Of a DNA stretch of 39,218 nucleotides, positions 24,741 to 31,015 are shown in pieces. The DNA comes from a virus. The notes beneath the pieces are model-generated. The model was given only the letters and a program-made list of their open reading frames with translations, ran no database searches and was not told where the DNA came from. Location of the stretch: positions 1 to 39,218 of IMG/VR virus record IMGVR_UViG_3300025087_000188; one strand, 5' to 3'. Each line of letters starts with the position of its first letter. The stretch's first letter is position 1. Position numbers and translations under genes: made by a program.

Positions 24741-25207
24741 AGCTCCTCGCCCGGCTGCCGCTCGATCGTGAAGCCGAGGGGGACTTCCAGGTCCTCGGCG
24801 ACGACGGCGTGCTGCTCGGTCCCGTGCGGTGTCGCGGGGAGGCTGACAACGCTGGCGCCTTCCAGCACGGCAACGTCCAGGAGGACCCGACGAAGTCGCA
24901 CGGAGACCACCCATTCGGGACCTACCGCTGCAAGACGCTGGTGCGCGACCCGCATCCAGTGAGGTCCTACGGCCCCTTCTTTCTGTCGCTGGCGCCAGTG
25001 AGCGGCGAGGCGCTGGTGGCGTGGCAGCACGGGCGCCGGGGGCTGGGCATCCACGGAGGGGACCTCGGCGCGGGCTCGACGCTCCGAGCGACCTACGGGT
25101 GCCTGCGCCTGGACAACGAGACGATGGAGGCGCTGGCCCGGCTCGTGGCCCCGATCCTCGCCGAGGGCCTGGATCTCTTCTACGAATGTCGGCCCTGGAC
25201 GCCATGA
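24737..25207 (+). CDS. L,D-transpeptidase (YkuD)-like peptidoglycan enzyme
   Basis: A 156-aa protein from GTG 24737, overlapping the previous TGA; an upstream in-frame start at 24704 is less likely. Motifs: HPFGTYRCKTLV (about 58-69), GIHGG with His106, and a catalytic-type ATYGCLRLDN with Cys122 and Arg124. In YkuD enzymes the signature is S/T-H-G-C-x-R with a catalytic Cys, and here the His before Gly is Tyr (Y120). No signal peptide is seen, so export would need the holin. It lies in the lysis cassette, so it probably attacks peptide stems of peptidoglycan as the endolysin, or modifies them (inference). No second cell-wall hydrolase is visible. Confidence 0.72.
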   Translation: MKLLARLPLDREAEGDFQVLGDDGVLLGPVRCRGEADNAGAFQHGNVQEDPTKSHGDHPFGTYRCKTLVRDPHPVRSYGPFFLSLAPVSGEALVAWQHGRRGLGIHGGDLGAGSTLRATYGCLRLDNETMEALARLVAPILAEGLDLFYECRPWTP

Positions 25208-25398
25208 GACGCCCCGTGCCGCCACTCCACAAAGGTGTGGAGCCACTCCACATGCCGCTCTGGGGCTGGATCGTCCTCGCCGTGTTGACGGCGCTCCTGG
25301 TGCTGCCCTGGGCGATCTACGGCTACGTGACGTACTGGGACTGGATCGTCGGCCACGGCGCGGCGGCGGCGTTCTGGCTCCCCGTCTCCACGCGCTGA
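25204..25398 (+). CDS. Small single-helix membrane protein (64 aa)
   Basis: ATG 25204 overlaps the previous stop. A polar N-terminus with two HKGVEPLH/HMPLW histidines precedes one long hydrophobic stretch (WGWIVLAVLTALLVLPWAIY). The C-terminus is Ala/Trp-rich. It sits between the enzyme and the three-helix holin candidate, so a lysis helper or antiholin role is possible. No family recognised. Confidence 0.55.
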   Translation: MRRPVPPLHKGVEPLHMPLWGWIVLAVLTALLVLPWAIYGYVTYWDWIVGHGAAAAFWLPVSTR

Positions 25399-25408
25399 AG
25401 GAGAGACC

Positions 25409-25741
25409 ATGCAGACCATCGGCCTCGACGCCGCCACGATCACCTACTTCCTGGCCGGTCTCATCGGCAGCCTGGCCCGCGTGTTGGTCGGCACGACGCA
25501 GGGCAACTGGAGCCGCCGCACGATCGCTGACGTGGCGATGGGCGCGATCGGCGGCATGGTCCTGCCCTACGTTGGGCTCGGCTTCGGGACGGCGCTCGGC
25601 GTGGATCAGGCGGCGCTCGCCACGGTGCCCGTCATCATCAAGGCGGGTGTCGTCGCGCTCGCGATGTACGCGGGCTCGCACATGTTCGCCGCGGTCCTGC
25701 ATCGGCGGGAGCTGAAGGCGGATAAGGAAAATGGACCATGA
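25409..25741 (+). CDS. Holin candidate with three membrane helices
   Basis: A 110-aa protein with GAAGGAGAG before ATG. Hydrophobic segments: ITYFLAGLIGSLARVLVG, then VAMGAIGGMVLPYVGLGFGT, then VPVIIKAGVVALAMYAGSHM, followed by a charged C-terminus (RRELKADKENGP). Three membrane helices with a charged tail and about 110 aa match class I holins. It is located in the lysis cassette and is the best holin candidate here. Confidence 0.6.
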   Translation: MQTIGLDAATITYFLAGLIGSLARVLVGTTQGNWSRRTIADVAMGAIGGMVLPYVGLGFGTALGVDQAALATVPVIIKAGVVALAMYAGSHMFAAVLHRRELKADKENGP

Positions 25742-25995
25742 AAGACATCAAGACCGGGGCTCTCGTCGTCGCGCTCGTGCTCCTGATCGCTGGCTGCACG
25801 TCGGCCCTCGCCGGCATGACGCCGGAGCAGCTCGCGGCGCTCGCCAAGGACCGGAACGCCAGCGTCACCTGCTTCAGCGGGGTCTACGCCGGCGCCAAGG
25901 TCAACATCCTCTTCGTCAACGCCGACAAGGGCGTGCCGGCCGGCATCGCGATCGACGACGGCTGCAAGGCGCAATTCGCGACGAACCCGCGGTGA
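25738..25995 (+). CDS. Small lipoprotein of the lysis cassette
   Basis: An 85-aa product overlapping the previous stop. The N-terminus is a lipoprotein signal, with a hydrophobic stretch followed by the lipobox L-I-A-G-C (Cys20). The mature part contains MTPEQLAALAKDRNASVTC and DDGCKAQFATNP with two more cysteines. Outer-membrane lipoproteins in lysis cassettes are often o-spanins, but those are Pro-rich and this one is not, so spanin function is doubtful. It implies a diderm host or lipoprotein anchoring. Confidence 0.6.
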   Translation: MKDIKTGALVVALVLLIAGCTSALAGMTPEQLAALAKDRNASVTCFSGVYAGAKVNILFVNADKGVPAGIAIDDGCKAQFATNPR

Positions 25996-26096
25996 GCGCG
26001 TTCCTGATGAGAATGTGCTCACAGTGCGGTATGAACAAACCGTTAGAGTGGTTTGTAAAAGACGCTCGATGCACATACGGGCGGACGCACCGATGA
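25992..26096 (+). CDS. Truncated zinc-knuckle protein (34 aa)
   Basis: GTG 25992 overlaps the preceding stop. It encodes CSQCGMNKPLEWFVKDARCT followed by YGRTHR and stop. This is the N-terminal half of the common phage zinc ribbon 'CxxC-x-KPL-x-F-x-KD...CKxC' (seen in HNH/endonuclease VII-type genes), cut just before the second cysteine pair. The bases are noticeably richer in A/T than the neighbours. Most likely a remnant, though a short product may still be made. Confidence 0.45.
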   Translation: MSAFLMRMCSQCGMNKPLEWFVKDARCTYGRTHR

Positions 26097-26103
26097 TGGC
26101 CGC

Positions 26104-26583
26104 ATGAGCGAGTTTCTGGATCTCTTCGTTGCGGCGCAGATCGGATGGAAGAACGGTCGGCCGCTCTGGGAGACGCGCGCGCCGCTGCGCTACCGCAGCG
26201 ATCTACTACAGACAACGATTATCGTGCCCTCGGAGTTCATCACCGATGTGGCGTCGGTCCCGCGCCTGCCGCTAGTGTGGCTGATCGCAGGTGGTCGGGG
26301 CACTCGGAGTGCCGTAGTGCATGATGCGGCATATCAGTTCGGCTTCTGGTGGATCATCAATCAGGACTCCGGGCGCTGGGTCCGGTACGAGGTCAACAAG
26401 TCCCTGACCGACGAGGTCTTCCATGAGTCGTTGCTGGCCGATCCCATCAGCGGCGCCGGCCGCGTCCGGGCCTGGGAGATGTACCAGGCCGTGCGCTGGG
26501 GTGGGCGCGGCGTGTGGGCGGACCCGACACGAGCGACCGTGTTGAACCCGATCTGGTCTGCCGGAGGCTGGGAAGCCCCGTAA
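26104..26583 (+). CDS. DUF1353 family protein
   Basis: A 159-aa protein. Diagnostic DUF1353 features: IIVPSEFITDVASVPRLPLV (about 39-58), the segment AVVHDAAYQFG with conserved His-Asp, and a late helix LTDEVFHESLLADPISGAGR. DUF1353 proteins are common in phages, often near lysis or tail genes. The conserved D, H and D residues suggest metal or catalysis, but the role is unknown. Ribosome site upstream is weak. Confidence 0.75.
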   Translation: MSEFLDLFVAAQIGWKNGRPLWETRAPLRYRSDLLQTTIIVPSEFITDVASVPRLPLVWLIAGGRGTRSAVVHDAAYQFGFWWIINQDSGRWVRYEVNKSLTDEVFHESLLADPISGAGRVRAWEMYQAVRWGGRGVWADPTRATVLNPIWSAGGWEAP

Positions 26584-26629
26584 CTTTCCTGTGGCGACAT
26601 ACCGCCACTTCGTGCTACACTCCGCCGTG
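26584..26629 (+). promoter_or_regulatory. Possible promoter at the start of the early module
   Basis: GCGACA (26594-26599) and TACACT (26616-26621) are spaced by 16 bases, a poor but acceptable sigma70-type pair. GTGGCG (26591-26596) and CGCCAC (26603-26608) form a 6-bp inverted repeat overlapping the -35 region, which might be an operator or the end of the lysis transcript. The following gene lacks a ribosome site close to ATG 26630. Confidence 0.35.
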
Positions 26630-26761
26630 ATGAAAGAGGTCCGGATCACCACCGTGCAGTGCCCCGGATGTTCCGCGGTCTACGCGCCGCGGAAGCCCCC
26701 GCGGCGGTGCCCACGGTGCGGCAAGCGGTTCACGCTCTCGGCTCAACGTCGCGCGTCGTAG
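26630..26761 (+). CDS. Tiny zinc-ribbon protein (43 aa)
   Basis: ATG 26630 to TAG 26759-26761. Two CxxC knuckles are clear: QCPGCSAVYAPRKPPRRCPR followed by CGKRF, i.e. CPGC and CPRC about 15 residues apart. The rest is basic. Such mini zinc ribbons bind nucleic acid or partner proteins. Short, but the cysteine pattern and position directly after a plausible promoter support it. Confidence 0.65.
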   Translation: MKEVRITTVQCPGCSAVYAPRKPPRRCPRCGKRFTLSAQRRAS

Positions 26762-26791
26762 CCTCCCCCGCGGAGGCCGCTGGAGGTGGAG

Positions 26792-27031
26792 ATGGAGACG
26801 GTCAAATTCCACGTCAACCTGCACCGCTGTTCCGTGCATGCCCAGGCAACCCAGGGCACGATCTGGCTGCTCGTCAACCTCGGCGACGAGCCGCGCGACT
26901 CCGGGTTCACGGTGTTCCTTGGGGACGACAACGTGCGGACGCTCGCCGACGAGCTGACGCGGATCGCGGCGGCGCTTCCCGCACCCGAGCCCCCGCCGGC
27001 CGCCGACACCCCCGACGACATCCCGTTCTGA
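26792..27031 (+). CDS. Small protein with SSB-like acidic C-terminal tail
   Basis: The start chosen is ATG 26792, because CTGGAGG lies just upstream (an in-frame GTG at 26786 is alternative). The 79-aa product has a compact N-terminal part (VKFHVNLHRCSVHAQATQGT, then IWLLVNLGDEPRDSGFTVFL), a helix VRTLADELTRIAAALP, a Pro-rich linker and ends in TPDDIPF. DDIPF is the tip by which bacterial SSB recruits replication and repair proteins. An OB fold is not obvious. It stands next to the recombination genes, so a role in ssDNA metabolism is inferred. Confidence 0.6.
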   Translation: METVKFHVNLHRCSVHAQATQGTIWLLVNLGDEPRDSGFTVFLGDDNVRTLADELTRIAAALPAPEPPPAADTPDDIPF

Positions 27032-27042
27032 GGGAGGCGACG

Positions 27043-27228
27043 ATGACCCCCGAGCAGCTCGAGCGGCTGGTGCGCCGGCAGGCCGAGGCGCTGGACCGGA
27101 CGATCGAGGCCTTCCGGGTCTTCGCCACGCAGACCACGGAGACGATGCAGCATCTCACGCACGCGGTGGCGGGGCTGGAGACGGCGATGCGGCTGCTGGT
27201 CCGGAGCCGACGAGAGGAGGAGGAGTGA
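27043..27228 (+). CDS. Small helical protein (61 aa)
   Basis: ATG 27043 follows GAGGGAGG. The 61-aa product is an almost continuous amphipathic helix (PEQLERLVRRQAEALDRTIE; ETMQHLTHAVAGLETAMRLL) ending in REEEE, whose GAGGAGGAG codons are also the ribosome site of the next gene. Likely a coiled-coil partner of the recombination genes. Unknown function. Confidence 0.6.
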   Translation: MTPEQLERLVRRQAEALDRTIEAFRVFATQTTETMQHLTHAVAGLETAMRLLVRSRREEEE

Positions 27229-28229
27229 TGACCGAGGAATTGGTACGGCAGGACGCGCAGGCGCTCTCGCCCTCGCCCGTGTTCCGGGGCGAGCACATGG
27301 TCCGGGCCCTCGCCGACTACCGGGCGCTCCAGAAGGCGCTCGACGAGGCGATGCCCGACCAGCTGATGACGATCCAGGGCAAGTCCTTCCGCAAGAAAGG
27401 CTACTGGCGGGCGATCAGCGTGGCGTTCGGCCTGACGGTCGAGCCCGTGGAGCACTCCGAACAGCGCACGGTCGTGGGGACGCTCCCCAGCGGCGGCGAC
27501 GACTACATGTACGCCGTGACCTACCGGGCGGTGGCGCCGAACGGCCGGTCGGCGACCGGCGACGGGGCGTGCGCCGCGAGCGAGAAGCAGAAGGGGCGCA
27601 TGGAGGCGAGCGAGCACAACGTGCGGTCGCACGCGGCTACGCGCGCGTTCAACCGGGCGGTGTCGAACCTGGTGGGGTTCGGCGAGGTGTCGGCCGAGGA
27701 GGTGGAGCGCGACGAGCACGCCGCGGCGCCGACGGTGCGCCCGGACGGGATCACGCGGATCGCGGCGGTGGAGGAGAAGTCCGGCACGGGCAAGGGCGGC
27801 AAGACGTGGACGCGCTACCTCATCACGACCGAGGACGGGCGGGGCGGGTCCACGTTCGAGAAGGGGCTCGCCGAGCAGGCCCAGAAGTTCCTCGCCGCGC
27901 AGGCGCCGTGCGTGCCGACCTTCGTCAAGAGCGGCGACTACGTCAACTTCACGGGGCTGGAGTCGGTGACCGCGACGCAGGCCGGGTCGCCGACGAGCGT
28001 GCCGACGAGCGGCGAGGCGCCGCCGTCCGGCACCGGCGAGGGCGTCATCACCGGGCCCCAGGTGAAGCGCGCCTGGGCCATCGCGCGGGGGTCGGGCTGG
28101 GACGAGGCCGGCGTGAAGGCGCTCCTGGCCGCGGCGGGCGTCGAGTCGATGGCGCAGGTCCCGGTGGGCGCCTACGAGACCCTGGTCCAGACCCTCAAGG
28201 CGGGGCCGACGAAGGGGACCGGCGCGTGA
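27228..28229 (+). CDS. Putative ssDNA-annealing/recombination protein
   Basis: A 333-aa protein. The N-terminal part has a helix and MTIQGKSFRKKGYWRAISVA. Residues 96-113 (AVTYRAVAPNGRSATGDG) form strands. The core signature is HNVRSHAATRAFNRAVSNLV followed by GFGEVSAEEVE (130-160), known from archaeal and phage proteins near single-strand annealing genes. A region like an OB fold follows (195-250), then a Ser/Pro linker and a C-terminal helical domain (ITGPQVKRAWAIARGSGWDE, 274-323) of a kind attached to phage recombinases. The gene lies near a PD-(D/E)XK nuclease, the usual exonuclease-annealing pair. Family assignment is by pattern only. Confidence 0.6.
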   Translation: MTEELVRQDAQALSPSPVFRGEHMVRALADYRALQKALDEAMPDQLMTIQGKSFRKKGYWRAISVAFGLTVEPVEHSEQRTVVGTLPSGGDDYMYAVTYRAVAPNGRSATGDGACAASEKQKGRMEASEHNVRSHAATRAFNRAVSNLVGFGEVSAEEVERDEHAAAPTVRPDGITRIAAVEEKSGTGKGGKTWTRYLITTEDGRGGSTFEKGLAEQAQKFLAAQAPCVPTFVKSGDYVNFTGLESVTATQAGSPTSVPTSGEAPPSGTGEGVITGPQVKRAWAIARGSGWDEAGVKALLAAAGVESMAQVPVGAYETLVQTLKAGPTKGTGA

Positions 28230-28405
28230 CCCCGCACAAGGCCGAGGCCCTGAAGGCGATCGCGCACGTCCGGCAGTTGCTGCTTGCCGGGCCGCTCGAC
28301 CCGCTCGGCGTGAAGCTCGCCGTCGCGACGCTGGAGCACGCCAGCGAGCAGGTGGAGGCGATCGAGGAGTTGCGCCGCGCCCGGCGGAAGGCGAAGGAGG
28401 CGTGA
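28226..28405 (+). CDS. Small helical protein (59 aa)
   Basis: GTG 28226 overlaps the previous TGA. It encodes 59 aa, all helix-favouring (EALKAIAHVRQLLLAGPLDP; LAVATLEHASEQVEAIEELR) with a basic end RRARRKAKEA. Operon partner of the annealing-like gene. Function unknown. Confidence 0.55.
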   Translation: MTPHKAEALKAIAHVRQLLLAGPLDPLGVKLAVATLEHASEQVEAIEELRRARRKAKEA

Positions 28406-28599
28406 TGCGGACCTGCAAGCGGATCTGCATCGCAGACTACACGGTGCGTGCCGAGAACGGCGACACGCTGACGCTGCGCCGCGGCGAGGAATACATCACG
28501 TCGCCGGAGCGGGATGGCGTGGTGACGGTGTTCTCCGCGTTCTGGGTGCCCGTGCCCGCCGCGCTGTTTATGGGGGCTCGGGTGTTCACGGAGGTGTGA
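28405..28599 (+). CDS. Small beta-rich hypothetical (64 aa)
   Basis: ATG 28405 (GTG at 28402 is also possible) after GGAGGC. The 64-aa product begins MRTCKRICIADYTVRAENGD and continues with TLTLRRGEEYITSPERDG and a hydrophobic strand VTVFSAFWVPVPAALFMGAR. The layout resembles small SH3-like barrel domains found in phages ('G..Y.......G.V.V...FWV.V....F'). Function unknown. Confidence 0.6.
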   Translation: MRTCKRICIADYTVRAENGDTLTLRRGEEYITSPERDGVVTVFSAFWVPVPAALFMGARVFTEV

Positions 28600-28600
28600 C

Positions 28601-28873
28601 ATGGCCCGCTGCCGATCCTGCGGTGACGAGATCGATTTCGTGACGCTGCGCTCCGGCAAGCGGATGCCTGTCGAGTCCACGACGGCGGAGACCTACTACG
28701 TCCACCTGGGCCAGGGCGGGCACCCGCAGGTCGTGCTGGTGCTGGACTCGGGCGACATCGTGCGGGGGCGGCTCGGCAAGCAGCACGAGAGCGGCGTCCT
28801 GAAGGTGGAGGGGCGCGAGAGCCACTTCGCCTCGTGCCCCGCGGCGGACGAGTTCCGGAGGAACAATTCGTGA
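28601..28873 (+). CDS. Zinc-ribbon phage protein (90 aa)
   Basis: The product starts MARCRSCGDEIDFVTLRSGK and continues to RMPVESTT, followed by VHLGQGGHPQVVLVLDSGDI and a final SHFASCPAADEFRR. CRSC and the late CP/His form a likely zinc site. This 'C.xC...I.....SGK.MPVD' arrangement is common in phage early regions (general knowledge). It overlaps the nuclease gene by 4 bases. Its role is not known. Confidence 0.68.
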   Translation: MARCRSCGDEIDFVTLRSGKRMPVESTTAETYYVHLGQGGHPQVVLVLDSGDIVRGRLGKQHESGVLKVEGRESHFASCPAADEFRRNNS

Positions 28874-29430
28874 GTGATCTGCCGCACGTCACGGCGATTC
28901 TCAGCCGCGTCGGGCTCGGTCCGGACCTCTCCGGCATCGCCGAGTCGGTGTTGGAGGTCGCGCGGGCACGAGGCACGGCCGTCCACGCGGCGATCGAGGC
29001 CCTGACCTACGGGTATCTCGACCGTGAGGCGATGGACGAGACGCTCAACGGATACGTGGCGGCCTACGAGCGTTTCTTGGCTGACACGGGGTACAAGCCG
29101 ATCGTGGCGGAGGTGGAAGTCATCAGCGCCAAGTGGGAATACGTCGGTCACGCCGACGGGGTGGGCTGGATTGGCCAGGACCGGGTGCTGGTGGACTGGA
29201 AGGCGACGGCGGCGCTTGATACTCGGAGTGTTAGCTATCAACTGGCCGCCTATGGTATCGCGTGGCGCGAGATGCATCCAGACCAACCGGTCAAAAAGCT
29301 GCTCGCCATACAGCTCGGACCCAAGGGCGTCTACAGACTACACGAGATCAGCAACTCGCAGGCGGCCGGCCAGGTGTTCTTGGCGGCTCTCATCGTCTAT
29401 CGTGCCCGCCAGAATGGCCGCGTCGCATGA
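28870..29430 (+). CDS. PD-(D/E)XK family nuclease (RecB/exonuclease type)
   Basis: A 186-aa protein from GTG 28870. Active-site pattern: RGTAVHAAIE (34-43) as motif I with His39, a helix, E81-E83, YVGHADGVGW with Asp96, VLVDWKAT with Asp109 and Lys111, and SVSYQLAAYG with Gln124. This is the RecB/Cas4-like order. Compared with canonical sets the acid before K is Asp (D-W-K), as is often seen. It is too short for additional domains. It likely supplies the 5'-3' exonuclease for recombination with the annealing-like protein upstream. Late codons (29215-29345) are slightly more A/T-rich than the neighbours. Confidence 0.75.
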   Translation: MSDLPHVTAILSRVGLGPDLSGIAESVLEVARARGTAVHAAIEALTYGYLDREAMDETLNGYVAAYERFLADTGYKPIVAEVEVISAKWEYVGHADGVGWIGQDRVLVDWKATAALDTRSVSYQLAAYGIAWREMHPDQPVKKLLAIQLGPKGVYRLHEISNSQAAGQVFLAALIVYRARQNGRVA

Positions 29431-29468
29431 CGATGCAGTGCGAGACGTGCGAGAGGAGGGCGCGATGA
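29427..29468 (+). CDS. Possible 13-codon CxxC mini-ORF
   Basis: ATG 29427 overlaps the nuclease stop and reads 13 codons, with a CETC pair, to TGA 29466-29468, which overlaps the start of the next gene. Its GAGAGGAGGG also acts as the ribosome site for that gene. It may only serve coupling. Confidence 0.25.
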   Translation: MTMQCETCERRAR

Positions 29469-29824
29469 AGAGGATGGTGACGCTGTTCATGCTGATCCTG
29501 GGGGTGGGGCTGGCCGGGTGCGCGGCGCTCCTGGAGGGGCAGGATTACCGCGTCGAGCAGCGGCAGGGGGTGACGGTGTACCTCGCGCGCTCCGAGACGG
29601 TGGCGCAGAACCTCTGCGCCCAGCGCGGGGCATCGGCGCCGCTCCTGACCGCGCAGGCGATGCAGCAGGGGCGGCTCTTCGCGCCGACGTCCTGCGCGAG
29701 CCTGCCGCCGCATCCGAGACCGTGGATCGTCGTGGAGGAGGGCGACCAGATCGCGCTGGCGCACGAGCTCGGGCACGCTCTCCGAGGCGAGCGCCACTAC
29801 GGCGACGGCGGACCCGACCGATGA
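29465..29824 (+). CDS. Lipoprotein with HExxH metalloprotease-like motif
   Basis: A 119-aa protein from ATG 29465. A signal sequence with lipobox L-A-G-C (Cys19) anchors it to a membrane. The mature part has two cysteines (51, 77), then EEGDQIALAHELGHALRGER with H100-E101-x-x-H104 and a further His at 111. HExxH plus a third ligand is the zinc-metallopeptidase signature, and the spacing here is not that of metzincins (HExxHxxGxxH), since the third His is at +11 rather than +10. An envelope lipoprotein with a peptidase motif in the early region might act on the host surface, for instance in superinfection exclusion (inference). Confidence 0.62.
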   Translation: MKRMVTLFMLILGVGLAGCAALLEGQDYRVEQRQGVTVYLARSETVAQNLCAQRGASAPLLTAQAMQQGRLFAPTSCASLPPHPRPWIVVEEGDQIALAHELGHALRGERHYGDGGPDR

Positions 29825-29952
29825 CGCCAGGCCACTGGATGCTGTGGGGGTTCGGGCTCGCGGTGTTCGGCCTCCTGACGGTCGTCTGGTCCTGTCTGGT
29901 GGTCAGCGGACGAGAGAGCGAGCGCGAGCGGGCGCGAGAGGCTCAGCGATGA
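29821..29952 (+). CDS. Small single-helix membrane protein (43 aa)
   Basis: ATG 29821 overlaps the lipoprotein stop. One transmembrane helix (MLWGFGLAVFGLLTVVWSCL) and a basic/acidic tail (RESERERAREAQR). It is coupled to the next gene by ATGA and might be an envelope partner of the lipoprotein. Unknown function. Confidence 0.55.
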   Translation: MTPGHWMLWGFGLAVFGLLTVVWSCLVVSGRESERERAREAQR

Positions 29953-30230
29953 CCGACCGCTTCTGGTCCGTCCTGCTGCTCGGGGTGATCCTCGGCGGTC
30001 TGGCCGTGGGCTGGGGGATGCAGTACGTCGTCTACGCGACGTACCGCGCGCAGGCCGAGACGTGGGCCGTGAAGGTGTCGATGCAGGCGGCGGTGGCCGA
30101 CGAGGCGCTGCGGCTGGCGCTGCCGAACAGCGTGGAGCGCGGGCTGGCGTGGGCGCAGGCGGTCAAGAACGTGCGGACGCCGCCCGACCCCTCGGTGCGG
30201 GACGGCGTGCCGACCCCGAAGAAGAAGTGA
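29949..30230 (+). CDS. Membrane-anchored small protein (93 aa)
   Basis: ATG 29949. An N-terminal transmembrane helix (FWSVLLLGVILGGLAVGWGM) is followed by a soluble, helix-rich part and a basic PTPKKK end. It forms a set of three envelope genes with the two upstream. No family recognised. Confidence 0.55.
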   Translation: MTDRFWSVLLLGVILGGLAVGWGMQYVVYATYRAQAETWAVKVSMQAAVADEALRLALPNSVERGLAWAQAVKNVRTPPDPSVRDGVPTPKKK

Positions 30231-30240
30231 GGAGGCCGTG

Positions 30241-31002
30241 ATGGCAGAGACGCAGGACGTGGCGATGGTGTTGCAGCGCGAGGGCCTGACACTCCTGGAG
30301 CGGGCGCGGGCGCTGGTGGTGGTGGACGACACGACCTTCCGGCAGGCGGACGAGCTGGACCGGCTGGGCAAGGACGGCGAGCGACGCATCAAGGAGTTCA
30401 TGGACCCGATCTGCGAGGCGACGAACCGGGCCCACAAGGAGGCGACGTCCCGGCGGGCGAAGCTCCTGGAGATCCCCGGCGAGGTGCGGCGGCTGGCCCG
30501 GGCGGGCATCACGACCTACGAGCAGGAGCAGGCCCGGCTCGCGCAGGAGGCGGCGGCGGCGGCCGAGCGGGAGCGCCAGCGGCTCGAGGCCGAGGCGCGC
30601 GTCCAGGCCGAGCGCGAGCAGGCGCGGCTGCGGAAGGAGGCCGAGGACCGGCGGCTGGAGGAAGCGGCGGCGGCGGAGGCGGCGGGCGACATCGAGACGG
30701 CGACGAAGCTGATCGAGGCCCCCGTGGAGGTGCCGACCGTCGAGGCGGCTCCGGTGTTCATGCCGCCGGCCCCCGTGTTCGCTCCGCCGGAGATCCAGGG
30801 GCGGAGCTTTCGGAGCCAGTGGAAGGCGCAGTGCGTGGACCTCAAGCTCGTGGTGCGCGCCGCCGCGGCGGGCAACCAGACGGCGCTGGCGTGTCTGATG
30901 TGGAACGACGTGGCGGCCAACGGGCTCGCGCGGTCGACCCGAGGCGGCGTCCGGGTGGACGGGATCAGGTTCTTCGAGGAGCGCATCACGACGACGCACT
31001 GA
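30241..31002 (+). CDS. Coiled-coil phage protein of the early region
   Basis: A 253-aa protein. ATG 30241 is chosen because AGGAGG lies about 6 bases upstream (GTG 30238 is alternative). A helical N-terminus (DVAMVLQREGLTLLERARAL) is followed by DELDRLGKDGERRIKEFMDP and a long coiled coil (about 95-165) of the type ARLAQEAAAAAERERQRLEA. The C-terminal domain contains RSQWKAQCVDLKLVVRAAAA and VRVDGIRFFEERITT. Such proteins are frequent beside phage recombination genes and resemble those linked to ssDNA-annealing modules (general knowledge). Precise role unknown. Confidence 0.6.
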   Translation: MAETQDVAMVLQREGLTLLERARALVVVDDTTFRQADELDRLGKDGERRIKEFMDPICEATNRAHKEATSRRAKLLEIPGEVRRLARAGITTYEQEQARLAQEAAAAAERERQRLEAEARVQAEREQARLRKEAEDRRLEEAAAAEAAGDIETATKLIEAPVEVPTVEAAPVFMPPAPVFAPPEIQGRSFRSQWKAQCVDLKLVVRAAAAGNQTALACLMWNDVAANGLARSTRGGVRVDGIRFFEERITTTH

Positions 31003-31015
31003 GGGGGTGGACATC

